Shown piece by piece: positions 9,001-17,164 of a DNA stretch of 64,000 nt. Made by a program: the position numbers and the translations under genes. How positions within the stretch are numbered: the stretch's first letter is position 1; each line of letters starts with the position of its first letter. The DNA comes from Micromonospora matsumotoense (GTDB lineage Bacteria > Actinomycetota > Actinomycetes > Mycobacteriales > Micromonosporaceae), in the NCBI RefSeq assembly GCF_900091525.1, contig NZ_FMCU01000004.1, positions 372,001 to 436,000 of the forward strand, in the 5' to 3' direction. The notes beneath the pieces are model-generated. The model was not told the DNA's origin, did no database searches, and was given only the letters and a program-made list of their open reading frames with translations.

Positions 9001-9894
9001 TCAGCTGTTCAGCGTGGCCAGCAGGGCGGTGGCCATGCCCTGCTCGCCCCGGGCGTTGGGGTGGAAGGGCGCCGCGGCGCTCTCCGGCACCAGCCCCTCC
9101 ACCCACCGGGTGCCGCTGCTCCTGCAGGTGTCGCGCCCGATCGACGGGGTGTAGACGTCGGCGTAGCTGGCGTCGTTCGCGGCGGCGACGCCGGCCAGCA
9201 TCGCGTTGAGCGACTTGGCCACACCCCGCAGGTAGGGCACGTCCTGGTAGGCGATCGGGACCAGCGGCCAGCAGCCGTATCCGGAGTCCGGCACGATCGC
9301 CGGGTAACCGAGCACCACGATCCGCGCGCCGGGCGCGGCCTGGCGGACCGCCTGGAGCACGGCGGTCACCTTCGGCGCGGTGGCGGTGATCCGGGCCTGC
9401 AACTGGTCGGTGCCGCCGGCGGTGTACCGGTTCTTGCACGGCGAGCCGAGCGGGCTGCTGAAGCTCGCCTGGGCGCAGTCGCTGATGATGCTGGAGAAGC
9501 CGATGTCGTTGCCGCCGATCTGCACCGTCACCAGGGCCGTGTTCGGGGTGACCGCGTTGAGCTGCGGTGGCAGCGCGCCGCCCCACGAGCCGCTGCCGCC
9601 GTAACGGATGTCGTCGGTGGTGGCTCCGGAGCAGCTCACGTCGGCGAACGACGAGGAGCCGGCGGACGCGGCGACCAGGGACGGGTAGTTGCGGTGGGAG
9701 CGCAGGCAGTTCAGGTCGACCTGGGTGGGGATCAGCGGACCGGACGTGTACGAGTCGCCGAGCGCGACGTAGCGACCGGTGGGGACGGCGGCGCTGGCGG
9801 GCACGGCGGCGGCGAGCAGCACACCGGCGGTGGCCGCGGCGAGCGCGACCGTCCGGGTGGCGGCCCGCAGCAGCGGCAGGCGGGGACGGGGCAT
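9001..9894 (-). CDS. Secreted SGNH/GDSL-family lipase/esterase
   Basis: This 297-residue protein has a signal peptide (ATRTVALAAATAGVLLAAAV, cut after ASA). It carries the SGNH blocks: YVALGDSYTSG (nucleophile Ser), a Gly region, TVQIGGNDIGFS (oxyanion Asn), and FHPNARGEQGMA with the catalytic His near the C-terminus. Six or more Cys suggest disulfides, as in the secreted SGNH esterases and phospholipases of Streptomyces. ATG 9894 follows GGAGG. It has no CBM, unlike its neighbours, so it could act on lipids or on soluble acetylated sugars; the substrate is open. It is transcribed convergently with GH27 and divergently from the CE2 gene. Confidence 0.9.
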   Translation of the reverse strand: MPRPRLPLLRAATRTVALAAATAGVLLAAAVPASAAVPTGRYVALGDSYTSGPLIPTQVDLNCLRSHRNYPSLVAASAGSSSFADVSCSGATTDDIRYGGSGSWGGALPPQLNAVTPNTALVTVQIGGNDIGFSSIISDCAQASFSSPLGSPCKNRYTAGGTDQLQARITATAPKVTAVLQAVRQAAPGARIVVLGYPAIVPDSGYGCWPLVPIAYQDVPYLRGVAKSLNAMLAGVAAANDASYADVYTPSIGRDTCRSSGTRWVEGLVPESAAAPFHPNARGEQGMATALLATLNS

Positions 9895-10288
9895 GACGCC
9901 TCCAGGGCAGATCACGGGGGTGGTGCCGCGATCCTGCCGCTGCTGACGCCCGGCGTCAATATAGATGGATCTCAGTAAATTGCCGACATGGGCACGGGCC
10001 CGGACGCCACCGGGCCGACGCCCAGGGCAGCAGCCAGATCGATTGACGGACGTGAAAGCCGGGCGGGATAATCTCCGCGGAGCCGGGCTGGCTGCAGGGC
10101 GAGCGACACCGCACGACACCACCGACGTGAGCCGGCCGACGGCGGATCAGGGCCGTTGGCGGCACGTCACCACCCGGCGCATCCCCTCGACATCTGCGCG
10201 GCCACCGCCCCCGAACGGGAGATCCGGTGCAGCCGCCCCAGCACCACGGCCGACAACTGTCGCCGCCATCCTCGTGGAAGGACCACCG
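9895..10288. promoter_or_regulatory. Divergent promoter gap between the SGNH hydrolase and the CE2 esterase
   Basis: This gap of about 390 bp carries both start regions. A perfect 15-bp dyad at 9944-9958 (TGACGC-CCG-GCGTCA) is followed by an AT-rich patch (AATATAGATGGATC...), the most promoter-like piece. No coding sequence is evident. Confidence 0.4.
9944..9958. promoter_or_regulatory. Palindrome TGACGC-N3-GCGTCA, candidate operator
   Basis: A perfect 6-3-6 dyad lies 50 nt upstream of the SGNH hydrolase start. A dyad of the same form, TGACGT-N3-ACGTCA, lies between the LacI fragment and GH54 at 50330-50344. Both sit before secreted hydrolase genes, so a shared regulator is possible; chance is not excluded. 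Confidence 0.35.
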
Positions 10289-11872
10289 ATGCGACTCACC
10301 CGTTCCCGGTTCCGGTTGGCGGTGTCGCTGTTCGCCACCGCCACCGTCGCCGCCACCGCCGCGCTCGCCGGCACCGCACCCGCCCAGGCCGCCGCCGGCT
10401 GTCGGGTCACCTACGCGGTGACGAATCAGTGGCCGGGCGGATTCGGCGCGAGCGTCGACCTCACCAACCTCGGCGATCCGCTCACCAGTTGGCAGCTGAC
10501 CTGGTCCTTTGCCGCAGGGCAGGTGATCGACCAGCTGTGGAACGGCACGGTGACCCAGGCCACCGGTCGGGTCACGGTCACCAACGCCGGCTGGAACGGC
10601 AACCTCGGCTCCGGGGCGAGCACCCAGTTCGGCTTCGGCGCCTCGTGGAACAACTCGTCGAACCCGGTGCCGGTCGACTTCGCCCTCAACGGGGTGCCGT
10701 GCACCGGGCGTACCACCAGCCCGACCGCGCCGCCCACCACCGCGCCGCCGACGACCACGCCGCCCACCACGACGCCGCCGACCACGACGCCACCCACCAC
10801 CGCGCCGCCCACGACGGTGCCGCCGACCACCGCGCCGCCGGCATCCGGGGCGCTGGACCAGACGTCGACGGTCGGGCGGGTCAAGGCGGTCGGGACCAGC
10901 GCCCAGTACACCTGGCCCGGCATCTACTTCGAGGGCCGGTTCCGCGGCACCGGGGTCGGGATCGTCCTCAACGACGCGCAGAACGACTACGTCGTGCAGA
11001 TCGACGGGGCGACCGTCGCCACCCTGGTCACCCCGGGTCGAACCACCTACTGGGTGCGGAGCCTCACCAACGCCGAGCACACCGTACGACTGGTCAAGCG
11101 CACCGAGAGCCCGTGGGCTGCCGGCGAGTTCGGTGGTCTGGTCGCCGCCTCCGGCGGCGCGATCCTGACCAGGCCCGCCCCCCGCAGCCGGCAGATCGAG
11201 TTCATCGGCGACTCATGGACCGCCGGGTACGGCAACATGTCGACCACCCGGGACTGCAACAGCAACGGCGGGGTCACCCGCAACTCCAACGCCGACGTCA
11301 CCTTCGGCGCGCTCACCGCGCAGAGCCTGAACGCCGACTACCAGCTCACCGCCTGGTCCGGCCTCGGCATGGTGCGCAACTACAACGGTGGCGGCACGGA
11401 CAACTTCCGTACCTACTACGAGACGGATCTCCAGGCCCTGTGGAACAGCACGGTGTGGCAGAAGCCGAGCACCTGGAAGCCGCAACTGGTCGTGGTCGGG
11501 CTGGGCATCAACGACTTCTCCACCGCCCTCAACCCCGGTGAGCGGTGGGCCACCATCGACCAGCTCGCCGCCGACTACCGGACCGCCTACCTGGCCTTCA
11601 TCGACAAGCTCCGCAGCCGGTACGGGGCCGACACGTTCATCGTGCTCACCTACCCCGACCTGTCCCCCACCACCGCGCTCGCCAGCTCCGTCCAGCAGAT
11701 CGTCCAGACCCGCGTCAGCCGGGGCGACACCCGGATCCGCTCGCTCTACTACGACGACAACGCGCTGGGGCTGGACAAGCTCGGCTGCGACTGGCACCCC
11801 TCCCGCCGCGACGACCAGCTCCTCGCCGGCGCGCTCACCCGGTTCGTCAACACCCTGCCGTTGACCTGGTGA
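10289..11872 (+). CDS. Secreted CBM2-CE2 acetyl-xylan-type esterase
   Basis: This 527-residue modular protein has a signal peptide (LAVSLFATATVAATAAL, cut near AQA), an N-terminal CBM2 (CRVTYAVTNQWPGGFGASV, LTWSFAAGQ, TNAGWNGNLGSG; residues about 35-135), and a Thr/Pro linker (about 144-186). A jelly-roll domain follows (WPGIYFEGRFRGTGVGIVLND), then an SGNH domain with IEFIGDSWTAGYG (Ser near 308), VVVGLGINDFS (Asn) and CDWHPSRRDDQ (His near 502). The jelly-roll plus SGNH order is diagnostic of carbohydrate esterase family 2, which deacetylates plant polysaccharides. ATG 10289 is preceded by a GGAAGGA-type site. It ends in a hairpin that overlaps its stop codon. Confidence 0.92.
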   Translation: MRLTRSRFRLAVSLFATATVAATAALAGTAPAQAAAGCRVTYAVTNQWPGGFGASVDLTNLGDPLTSWQLTWSFAAGQVIDQLWNGTVTQATGRVTVTNAGWNGNLGSGASTQFGFGASWNNSSNPVPVDFALNGVPCTGRTTSPTAPPTTAPPTTTPPTTTPPTTTPPTTAPPTTVPPTTAPPASGALDQTSTVGRVKAVGTSAQYTWPGIYFEGRFRGTGVGIVLNDAQNDYVVQIDGATVATLVTPGRTTYWVRSLTNAEHTVRLVKRTESPWAAGEFGGLVAASGGAILTRPAPRSRQIEFIGDSWTAGYGNMSTTRDCNSNGGVTRNSNADVTFGALTAQSLNADYQLTAWSGLGMVRNYNGGGTDNFRTYYETDLQALWNSTVWQKPSTWKPQLVVVGLGINDFSTALNPGERWATIDQLAADYRTAYLAFIDKLRSRYGADTFIVLTYPDLSPTTALASSVQQIVQTRVSRGDTRIRSLYYDDNALGLDKLGCDWHPSRRDDQLLAGALTRFVNTLPLTW

Positions 11873-11905
11873 GCCGGTCCTCCGGCGGACGCCGGAGGAC
11901 CGGCT
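11872..11905 (+). terminator. Hairpin terminator after the CE2 esterase
   Basis: Perfect 15-nt arms (AGCCGGTCCTCCGGC and complement) enclose a 4-nt loop GGAC. The first base of the stem is the last base of the TGA stop. There is no T-run; stem strength and position support termination. Confidence 0.8.
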
Positions 11906-12037
11906 TCCCGGCCGCCGCGGGGCCGGCGGCGCGTGCACCGTCGGCCCCGCGGCGTTAGCCGGACAGGTCTTCATCGGACAGATGACCTCGGATGACTGAC
12001 CCGTTTGCGCTGCTCCGGGCCACCGACCGCCCCCACA

Positions 12038-12066
12038 TTGACATCATACGTCATACGGATTACGTT
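12038..12066 (+). promoter_or_regulatory. Candidate sigma-70-type promoter for the CE1-CBM2 esterase
   Basis: TTGACA at 12038-12043 and TACGTT at 12061-12066 are spaced by 17 nt inside an unusually AT-rich stretch of the 300-bp gap 11906-12204. A short dyad ATTAC-N4-GTAAT (12059-12072) overlaps the -10 element and could be an operator. The rest of the gap shows no gene. Confidence 0.5.
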
Positions 12067-12204
12067 TGTAATCATCGATACATATCATCGCCTGCCGGGG
12101 TTGATCGAGAGTTAGCGCCGCCGCGTCCGTGGCCGCCGTAGCCCTGCCCCGGGCGGTCGATCGCATTCACCGCATCACCCCGCTCCCGAAAGGAGCCCTT
12201 CCTG

Positions 12205-13515
12205 ATGTCGAGACACCGCCTCGTAGCCGGTGCCGTCGCGGGGGTCGCGGCGCTCGCCCTCGCCATGGGCGGCGCCGCGATCACCGCCGGGGCCAGCCCG
12301 CCCGCCTACGCGAAGGACGCCGGCGCACTCGCGGCGACCGCCGGCTGCGGCAAGGCACCCACGCTGACCAGCGGCAACCGCACCATCTCCAGTGGCGGCC
12401 AGAACCGCTCGTACATCCTGCGGATCCCGGACAACTACGACCGCAACCACCCCTACAAGCTGATCTTCGGCTTCCACTGGAACGGCGGCACCGCCAACGA
12501 CGTCGACTCGGGCGGGACGAGCGGATACCCGTGGTCCTACTACGGCATCCGGGCACTGTCGAACAACAGCGCGATCTTCGTCGCACCGCAGGGCATCGGC
12601 AACGGCTGGGCCAACAGCGGTGACCGGGACCTGACCTTCGTCGACGACATGATGCGCCAGATCGAGTCCGCCCTGTGCGTCGAGACCACGCAGCGGTTCG
12701 CCATGGGCTTCAGCTACGGCGGCGGGATGAGCTACGCCATCGCCTGCGCCCGGGCCACGGTCTTCCGCGCCGTCGCCGTCTACTCCGGCGGCCAGCTCAG
12801 CGGGTGCAACGGCGGCACCCAGCCGATCGCGTACATCGGCATCCACGGTCTGCGGGACGGCGTGCTCCCCATCGCGACCGGGCGGTCGCTGCGCGACCGG
12901 TTCGTCCGGAACAACGGCTGCACCCCGCAGAACCCGCCGGAGCCGGCGCAGGGCAGCCTGACGCACACCGTCACCTACTACTCCGGCTGCCGGGCCGGCT
13001 ATCCGGTCGCCTGGGCGCCGTTCGACGGCGGACACGCCCCCAACGCCGTGGACGGCACCGCCGACCCCTACGCGCCCGGCGAGAAGTCCTGGACGCGACC
13101 GGTGGTGTGGAGCTTCTTCACCCAGTTCGACGGCACGACGCCGCCCACCACGCCGCCGCCCACCACGCCGCCGCCCACCCCGACGACCCCGCCCGCGACC
13201 CCGACCACGCCGCCGCCCGGTGGTAACGGCTGCACCGCCACGGTGTCGGTGAACCAGTGGACCGGTGGCTTCACCGCCTCCGTACGCGTCACCGCCGGCT
13301 CCTCCGGCACCACCGGCTGGACCGTCAGCACCACCCTGCCCGGCGGGGCCAGCGTCACCAACACCTGGAACGCCACCGCCAGTGGCAGCACCGGGACGGT
13401 GCGCTTCACCAACGTCAGCTACAACGGCCAACTCGGCGCCGGTCAGGTGGCGGAATTCGGCTTCCAGGGCAACGGCAGCGGGTCCGGGCTGACGCCCACC
13501 TGCACCACCCGCTGA
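12205..13515 (+). CDS. Secreted CE1-type (feruloyl/acetyl xylan) esterase with C-terminal CBM2
   Basis: This 436-residue protein has a signal peptide (LVAGAVAGVAALALAMGGAA) and an alpha/beta-hydrolase domain of the CE1 or PHB-depolymerase-like type: RSYILRIPDNYDRNHPYKLIFGFHWNGG, VAPQGIGNGW, then RFAMGFSYGGGMSYAIAC with the nucleophile Ser near residue 168, and PFDGGHAPN supplying the His. A Thr/Pro linker leads to a CBM2 (CTATVSVNQWTGGFTASV, TNVSYNGQLGAGQ). This module set occurs in feruloyl esterases and acetyl xylan esterases that detach ferulate or acetate from arabinoxylan. The exact ester is not determinable. ATG 12205 follows AAGGAG. Confidence 0.88.
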   Translation: MSRHRLVAGAVAGVAALALAMGGAAITAGASPPAYAKDAGALAATAGCGKAPTLTSGNRTISSGGQNRSYILRIPDNYDRNHPYKLIFGFHWNGGTANDVDSGGTSGYPWSYYGIRALSNNSAIFVAPQGIGNGWANSGDRDLTFVDDMMRQIESALCVETTQRFAMGFSYGGGMSYAIACARATVFRAVAVYSGGQLSGCNGGTQPIAYIGIHGLRDGVLPIATGRSLRDRFVRNNGCTPQNPPEPAQGSLTHTVTYYSGCRAGYPVAWAPFDGGHAPNAVDGTADPYAPGEKSWTRPVVWSFFTQFDGTTPPTTPPPTTPPPTPTTPPATPTTPPPGGNGCTATVSVNQWTGGFTASVRVTAGSSGTTGWTVSTTLPGGASVTNTWNATASGSTGTVRFTNVSYNGQLGAGQVAEFGFQGNGSGSGLTPTCTTR

Positions 13516-13558
13516 CCGGACCGGTCGCGGTTCGGCTGCGTCACCAGGAAACACGAGG

Positions 13559-13602
13559 CGGGGCCGGGTGCACGGGAATGACGTCCGGTGCACCCGGCCC
13601 CG
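13559..13602 (+). terminator. Hairpin terminator after the CE1 esterase
   Basis: Perfect 15-nt arms (13559-13573 and 13588-13602, core GGCCGGGTGCAC) surround a 14-nt loop 43 nt after the stop codon. No T-tract. It closes the polysaccharide-debranching island on the right. Confidence 0.75.
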
Positions 13603-13716
13603 GGCGTCGCCCGGTCCGCGACGGCGGGTCGGCCGACTCGCCGGCAGGAGTCACCCGATCCGCGAATTCGTCGTGGCCGATCGTCGAACGAGCGGCCCGA
13701 CGTGCCTCTTGCTGCC

Positions 13717-14091
13717 ATGATGGCGGACGTGGGAGCTGCGAAAACCAATACGCCTGTCATCTCGCCGCTAGCCGGTGAGCCGATCAAACGCGCCGACGCG
13801 GAGCGGCTGGCGGGAGTGCTGAAGGCCTTCGCCGACCCGGCCCGGCTACGACTGCTCAGCCTCATCCAGTCGGCCCCGGAGGGCGAGGCGTCCGTCACCG
13901 ACCTCACTGCGCCGCTGGGCCTGTCCCAGCCGACGGTGAGCCATCACCTGAGGATCCTCACCGAGGCCGGCCTGATCGAACGCGAGAAGCGTGGCGTCTG
14001 GGCGTACTACCGCACGGTGCCCGCCGCGATCGCCGCGATCGCCGACCTGTTGACCCCGCCCCGCAAACGGGCGACGAAGAAGACCCGCTGA
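13717..14091 (+). CDS. ArsR-family winged-helix regulator
   Basis: The protein of about 124 residues has the ArsR core: RADAERLAGVLKAFADPARLRLLSLI, then VTDLTAPLGLSQPTVSHHLRILTEAGLIEREKRGVWAYYRTVP with the recognition helix SQPTVSHHLRIL. No metal-binding Cys pair is visible in the recognition helix, so the ligand is unknown. Two tandem ATG codons (13717, 13720) are possible starts; the frame is open further upstream without a ribosome site. The basic tail RKRATKKTR is unusual. It has no obvious partner: the next segment holds only a decayed oxidoreductase fragment. Confidence 0.85.
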   Translation: MMADVGAAKTNTPVISPLAGEPIKRADAERLAGVLKAFADPARLRLLSLIQSAPEGEASVTDLTAPLGLSQPTVSHHLRILTEAGLIEREKRGVWAYYRTVPAAIAAIADLLTPPRKRATKKTR

Positions 14092-14159
14092 CGCCGGGCA
14101 CCGGGGCGAGCACGCTCCCGGTCCGCAGCTCGACGGACCACCCGGCCCCGGCCGGTCCG

Positions 14160-14275
14160 CGACGGATTCCCCTCGACCAGATCGGGGTTGGCGAGATAGG
14201 CACGGCCGAAGCTGATCAGGCCGGTGCCCCGGCCCAGCCAGCGGTCGGCCGCCGCCCGGCACCCCGCCGCCGCCC
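14160..14275 (-). pseudogene. Fossil C-terminus of an Old Yellow Enzyme-type NADH:flavin oxidoreductase
   Basis: Reading the minus strand, one frame gives AADRWLGRGTGLISFGRAYLANPDLVEGNP. This matches the end of the OYE/NemA barrel, where a phrase like D-x-V-x-FGRP-x-LANPDL is nearly invariant (flavin-phosphate loop). No matching start, flavin-binding N-terminal half or sensible continuation exists, and upstream similarity drifts between frames. The remaining 14092-14418 gap has no other gene. I read this as a remnant of a deleted gene beside the ArsR regulator; a short chance match is possible. Confidence 0.45.
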
Positions 14276-14418
14276 GTTGAGCGACCTCGCGCGGCGGTGA
14301 CGCCCACGAGGATCGTCGGCCCGGCGGGCCACCCCGGACCCGGTGGGACCGTGCCGCCCGGCGGCCTGGGGTGGGCCGGCGCGTGCCCGGCCCACCCGAT
14401 CTCGGCGGGGGGCGGCGT

Positions 14419-15300
14419 TCAGGCCGCCGGCGGACGCCACGGGTCGCCCGGCCCCCGGGGACGGTCCCCCCGCAGGGTGATCCGGTGCACGATCCGCCGG
14501 GCGGTGCCGTAGTCGCGGTTCGCGTAGTGCGCGGTGCTGCGGTTGTCCCACATCACCACGTCACCCGGCCGCCACCGGTGTCGTACCAGGTGCTCCGGCT
14601 TGGTGAGGTGGGCGTAGAGCAGGTCCAGGACGGCCCGGCTCTCCGCCTCGGAGACACCGACGATGTGCGACGTGAAGCCCGGGTTGACGAAGATGCCCCG
14701 GCGGCCGGTCTCGGGGTGGACCCGCACCACCGGGTGCTCCACCGGGTCGAGCCGGGTGACCACCTCGTCCTCCCACACGCTGCCCCGCCCGCCGCGCCGG
14801 TGCGCCAGGTAGTAACCGAACTCCCGGTTGCCGTCGTGGACGGCGACCAGCCGGTCCACCAGTCGGCGTACGGGTTCGGCGAGCGAGTCGTAGGCGAGTT
14901 GGCTGTCCGCCCAGGTGGTGTCGCCGCCACTGGGCGGCAGGGTGACCGCCCGCAGGATCGCGCCGAGGGGCGGTCGGGCGACGAAGGTGACATCGGTGTG
15001 CCAGACGTCGGCGAAACCGTTGTCGGCGCTGTCCAGCGCATACACCTCCGGGTGTGCCTCGTCCACCCCGCCGACGACCGGGTGGGAGGCGGTCAGTTCG
15101 CCGAGCCGGCGGCCCAGCCGCACCTGGCCGTCGTCGTCGAGCCGCTGGTCCGGGAAGAACAGCACCTTGTGCGCCACCAGGGCCGCGCGCACGGCGGCGA
15201 GTTCCCCGTCGGTCGCCCGGTCGAGGTCGAGCCCGGTCACCCGGGCGGCGAAGTGCGGCCCGAGCGGTGTCAGGGCCAACTCCCGCAGTGTGTCGGTCAT
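14419..15300 (-). CDS. tauD: TauD/TfdA-family alpha-ketoglutarate-dependent sulfonate/sulfate-ester dioxygenase
   Basis: This 293-residue protein has the non-heme Fe(II) triad WHTDVTF (His101, Asp103) and a distal His in RRIVHRITLRGDRP, with the Arg that holds 2-oxoglutarate following it. Further TauD blocks are KVLFFPDQRL, GGDTTWADSQLAYDSL and SVWEDEVVTRLDPVEHPVVRVHPETG. The enzyme oxidises an organosulfur compound to release sulfite and an aldehyde in the cytosol, feeding sulfur assimilation. It is the last gene of a leftward operon with an SsuABC-type importer. ATG 15300 was chosen because upstream codons overlap ssuB and lack homology. Taurine and alkyl sulfate esters are both possible substrates. 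Confidence 0.9.
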   Translation of the reverse strand: MTDTLRELALTPLGPHFAARVTGLDLDRATDGELAAVRAALVAHKVLFFPDQRLDDDGQVRLGRRLGELTASHPVVGGVDEAHPEVYALDSADNGFADVWHTDVTFVARPPLGAILRAVTLPPSGGDTTWADSQLAYDSLAEPVRRLVDRLVAVHDGNREFGYYLAHRRGGRGSVWEDEVVTRLDPVEHPVVRVHPETGRRGIFVNPGFTSHIVGVSEAESRAVLDLLYAHLTKPEHLVRHRWRPGDVVMWDNRSTAHYANRDYGTARRIVHRITLRGDRPRGPGDPWRPPAA

Positions 15301-15322
15301 CCGTGTCGTCCTCTCATCCGGT

Positions 15323-16102
15323 TCAGATCGCCGCGGCCCGTACGGCGTGGCCGATCGTCGTGCGCAGCGCGGCGTACTCCGGTGCGCCCCGCAACTCGTC
15401 GGGCTCGACACCGCCGCGCGGCAGATCGACGGGCAGGTCGAGGGCGATCCGCCCCGGACGGTTGGTCAGCACGACGACCCGACTGCCGAGGAACACCGCC
15501 TCGTCCACGCTGTGGGTGACGAACACGCAGGTCCGGCCCGTCTCGGCGCTGACCCGGCGCAGGTCCTCCTGCAACCGTTCCCGGGTCAGCGCGTCGAGGG
15601 CGGCGAACGGCTCGTCCAGCAGCAGCAGCGGGTTCTGCACGGCCAACGCCCGGGCGATGGCGACCCGCTGCTGCTGACCGCCGGACAGCTGCCAGGTGCG
15701 CCGGTGGGCGACGTTGGGCAGCCCGACCCGGTCCAGCAGGTCGGCGACCCGGCGGGCCCGCTCGGCCCGGGGCACACCGGCGTACCGCAGACCCAGCCCG
15801 ACGTTGCCGCCGACCGTCGCCCACGGCAGCAGCCTCGGCTGCTGGAACACCAGGCCGGCGTTGCGGCCGGGCACCGGCGTCGCCCCGGCGGCGGTCACCG
15901 TGCCGCTGGTCGGCTCCTCGAAGCCGGCGATCAGCCGCAGCAGGGTGGTCTTGCCGCAGCCGGACGCGCCGACCAGGACGAGGAAGGTGCCCGGCGTCAC
16001 GTGCAGGTCGACCGGGCCCAGCGCGGTGACCGCCCCGCCCCCCGTCCGGTACACGTGGGTCACGTCGCGGACGTCGACCGCCGCGTCAGGGCTTGAGGAC
16101 AT
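15323..16102 (-). CDS. ssuB: Aliphatic sulfonate ABC transporter ATPase
   Basis: This 259-residue ATPase has a complete ABC cassette: Walker A VGASGCGKTTLLRLIAG, Q-loop VFQQPRLLPWATV, signature LSGGQQQRVAIARAL, Walker B LLLLDEPFAALD and switch HSVDEAVFLGSRVVVL. The Q-loop and signature are of the SsuB/TauB nitrate-sulfonate-bicarbonate class. It powers import through the SsuC permease. The start overlaps the end of ssuA by 17 nt, which indicates coupled translation. Confidence 0.93.
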   Translation of the reverse strand: MSSSPDAAVDVRDVTHVYRTGGGAVTALGPVDLHVTPGTFLVLVGASGCGKTTLLRLIAGFEEPTSGTVTAAGATPVPGRNAGLVFQQPRLLPWATVGGNVGLGLRYAGVPRAERARRVADLLDRVGLPNVAHRRTWQLSGGQQQRVAIARALAVQNPLLLLDEPFAALDALTRERLQEDLRRVSAETGRTCVFVTHSVDEAVFLGSRVVVLTNRPGRIALDLPVDLPRGGVEPDELRGAPEYAALRTTIGHAVRAAAI

Positions 16103-17132
16103 CCGGCAGTCCCCTGGTGTAGATGGCCGCGGCGAACACCGAGGGGTCGGGTACCGCGTCGATCTTCTGCTGGCTCTTGAGGAACACCGCGGCGCCGTGC
16201 AGGTTGTCGGCGAGCGCGCCCACCTTGTCCGCGGTGCCCAGCCACTCCGGGCCGGACTGGTCGGCCGGTTTCAGGAACACTCCCTGACCCAGCTGGTGCC
16301 CCGCGTCGGTGGCGCTCAGGTTCAGCTCCTTGCCGACGGCGGTCGCGGCGGCGGTCGGATCGGTGGCGATGACGTCGAGCGCCTGGGCCTCGGCCCGACG
16401 CCAGGCGTCGACCGCCCCGGGGTGGGCGTCGGCGAACGCGGTGGAGACCACCCCGAGATCCAGGGTGGGCTTGCCCGCGGCGGCCAGCTCGCGGCTGGTG
16501 ACCAGCACCTTGCCGGTCTTCTTCAGCGCGTCCAGGGACGGCAGCCAGGTGTAGGCCGCGTCCAGGTCGCCCCGGCTCCAGGCGGCGAGGATGTCCTGCG
16601 GTTCCAGGTCGACCAGGGTGACCTCGGATTCCTTGACCCCGGCCCGGTCCAGCGCGGCGAGCAGGCTGAAGTGCGCGGTCGACGCGAACGGGGTGCCGAT
16701 CTTCCTGCCGCGCAGCCCGGCGACGGTGCTGACGTTGCTGGCGTTGCGGGCCACCAACGCCTCGTTGTCCCCGGCGACGTCGAGCACGAAGGCCACCTTG
16801 TACGGGAGGTTCAGCGGGGCGGACAGCCCCCGGGCGACCGGGCTGGAGCCGATCGCGGCGATGTCCACGCTGTTGGCGGCGAAGGCGGTGTTGATGCTCG
16901 CGCCGGAGTCGAACTTGGTCCAGGTGATGGTGTAGTCGGGAAGCGCCCGCTCCAGCAGCCGCTGATTCTTGACGATCAGGTCGCCGCTGGGGAACGCCTG
17001 GTAGGCGATCCGGATGCTCTTGCGCTGCGGGTCTCCGCCGCCGCTGGCGGCGCCGTCTCCGCAGGCCGCGAGCGAGACGGTGGTGAGCACCGCGGCGACG
17101 GCGGCGAGGATACGGGGGACAGGTCGATGCAC
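16086..17132 (-). CDS. ssuA: Sulfonate ABC transporter substrate-binding lipoprotein
   Basis: The protein of about 348 residues has a lipoprotein signal (ILAAVAAVLTTVSLAAC, lipobox LAAC). A SsuA/TauA-type bilobal binding fold follows: IRIAYQAFPSGDLIVKNQRLLERALPDYTITWTKFDSG, AAIGSSPVARGLS, LRGRKIGTPFASTAHFSLLAAL, DILAAWSRGDLDAAYTWLPSL. It should capture a sulfonate or similar anion outside the membrane and deliver it to SsuC. The start is a GTG at 17132; its ribosome site is weak and an alternative cannot be excluded, but this start gives a normal lipoprotein leader. Taurine versus alkanesulfonate specificity is open. Confidence 0.9.
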   Translation of the reverse strand: MHRPVPRILAAVAAVLTTVSLAACGDGAASGGGDPQRKSIRIAYQAFPSGDLIVKNQRLLERALPDYTITWTKFDSGASINTAFAANSVDIAAIGSSPVARGLSAPLNLPYKVAFVLDVAGDNEALVARNASNVSTVAGLRGRKIGTPFASTAHFSLLAALDRAGVKESEVTLVDLEPQDILAAWSRGDLDAAYTWLPSLDALKKTGKVLVTSRELAAAGKPTLDLGVVSTAFADAHPGAVDAWRRAEAQALDVIATDPTAAATAVGKELNLSATDAGHQLGQGVFLKPADQSGPEWLGTADKVGALADNLHGAAVFLKSQQKIDAVPDPSVFAAAIYTRGLPDVLKP

Positions 17133-17164
17133 GGGGCGTCCATTCTTGACAGCTGACGGCGGGG

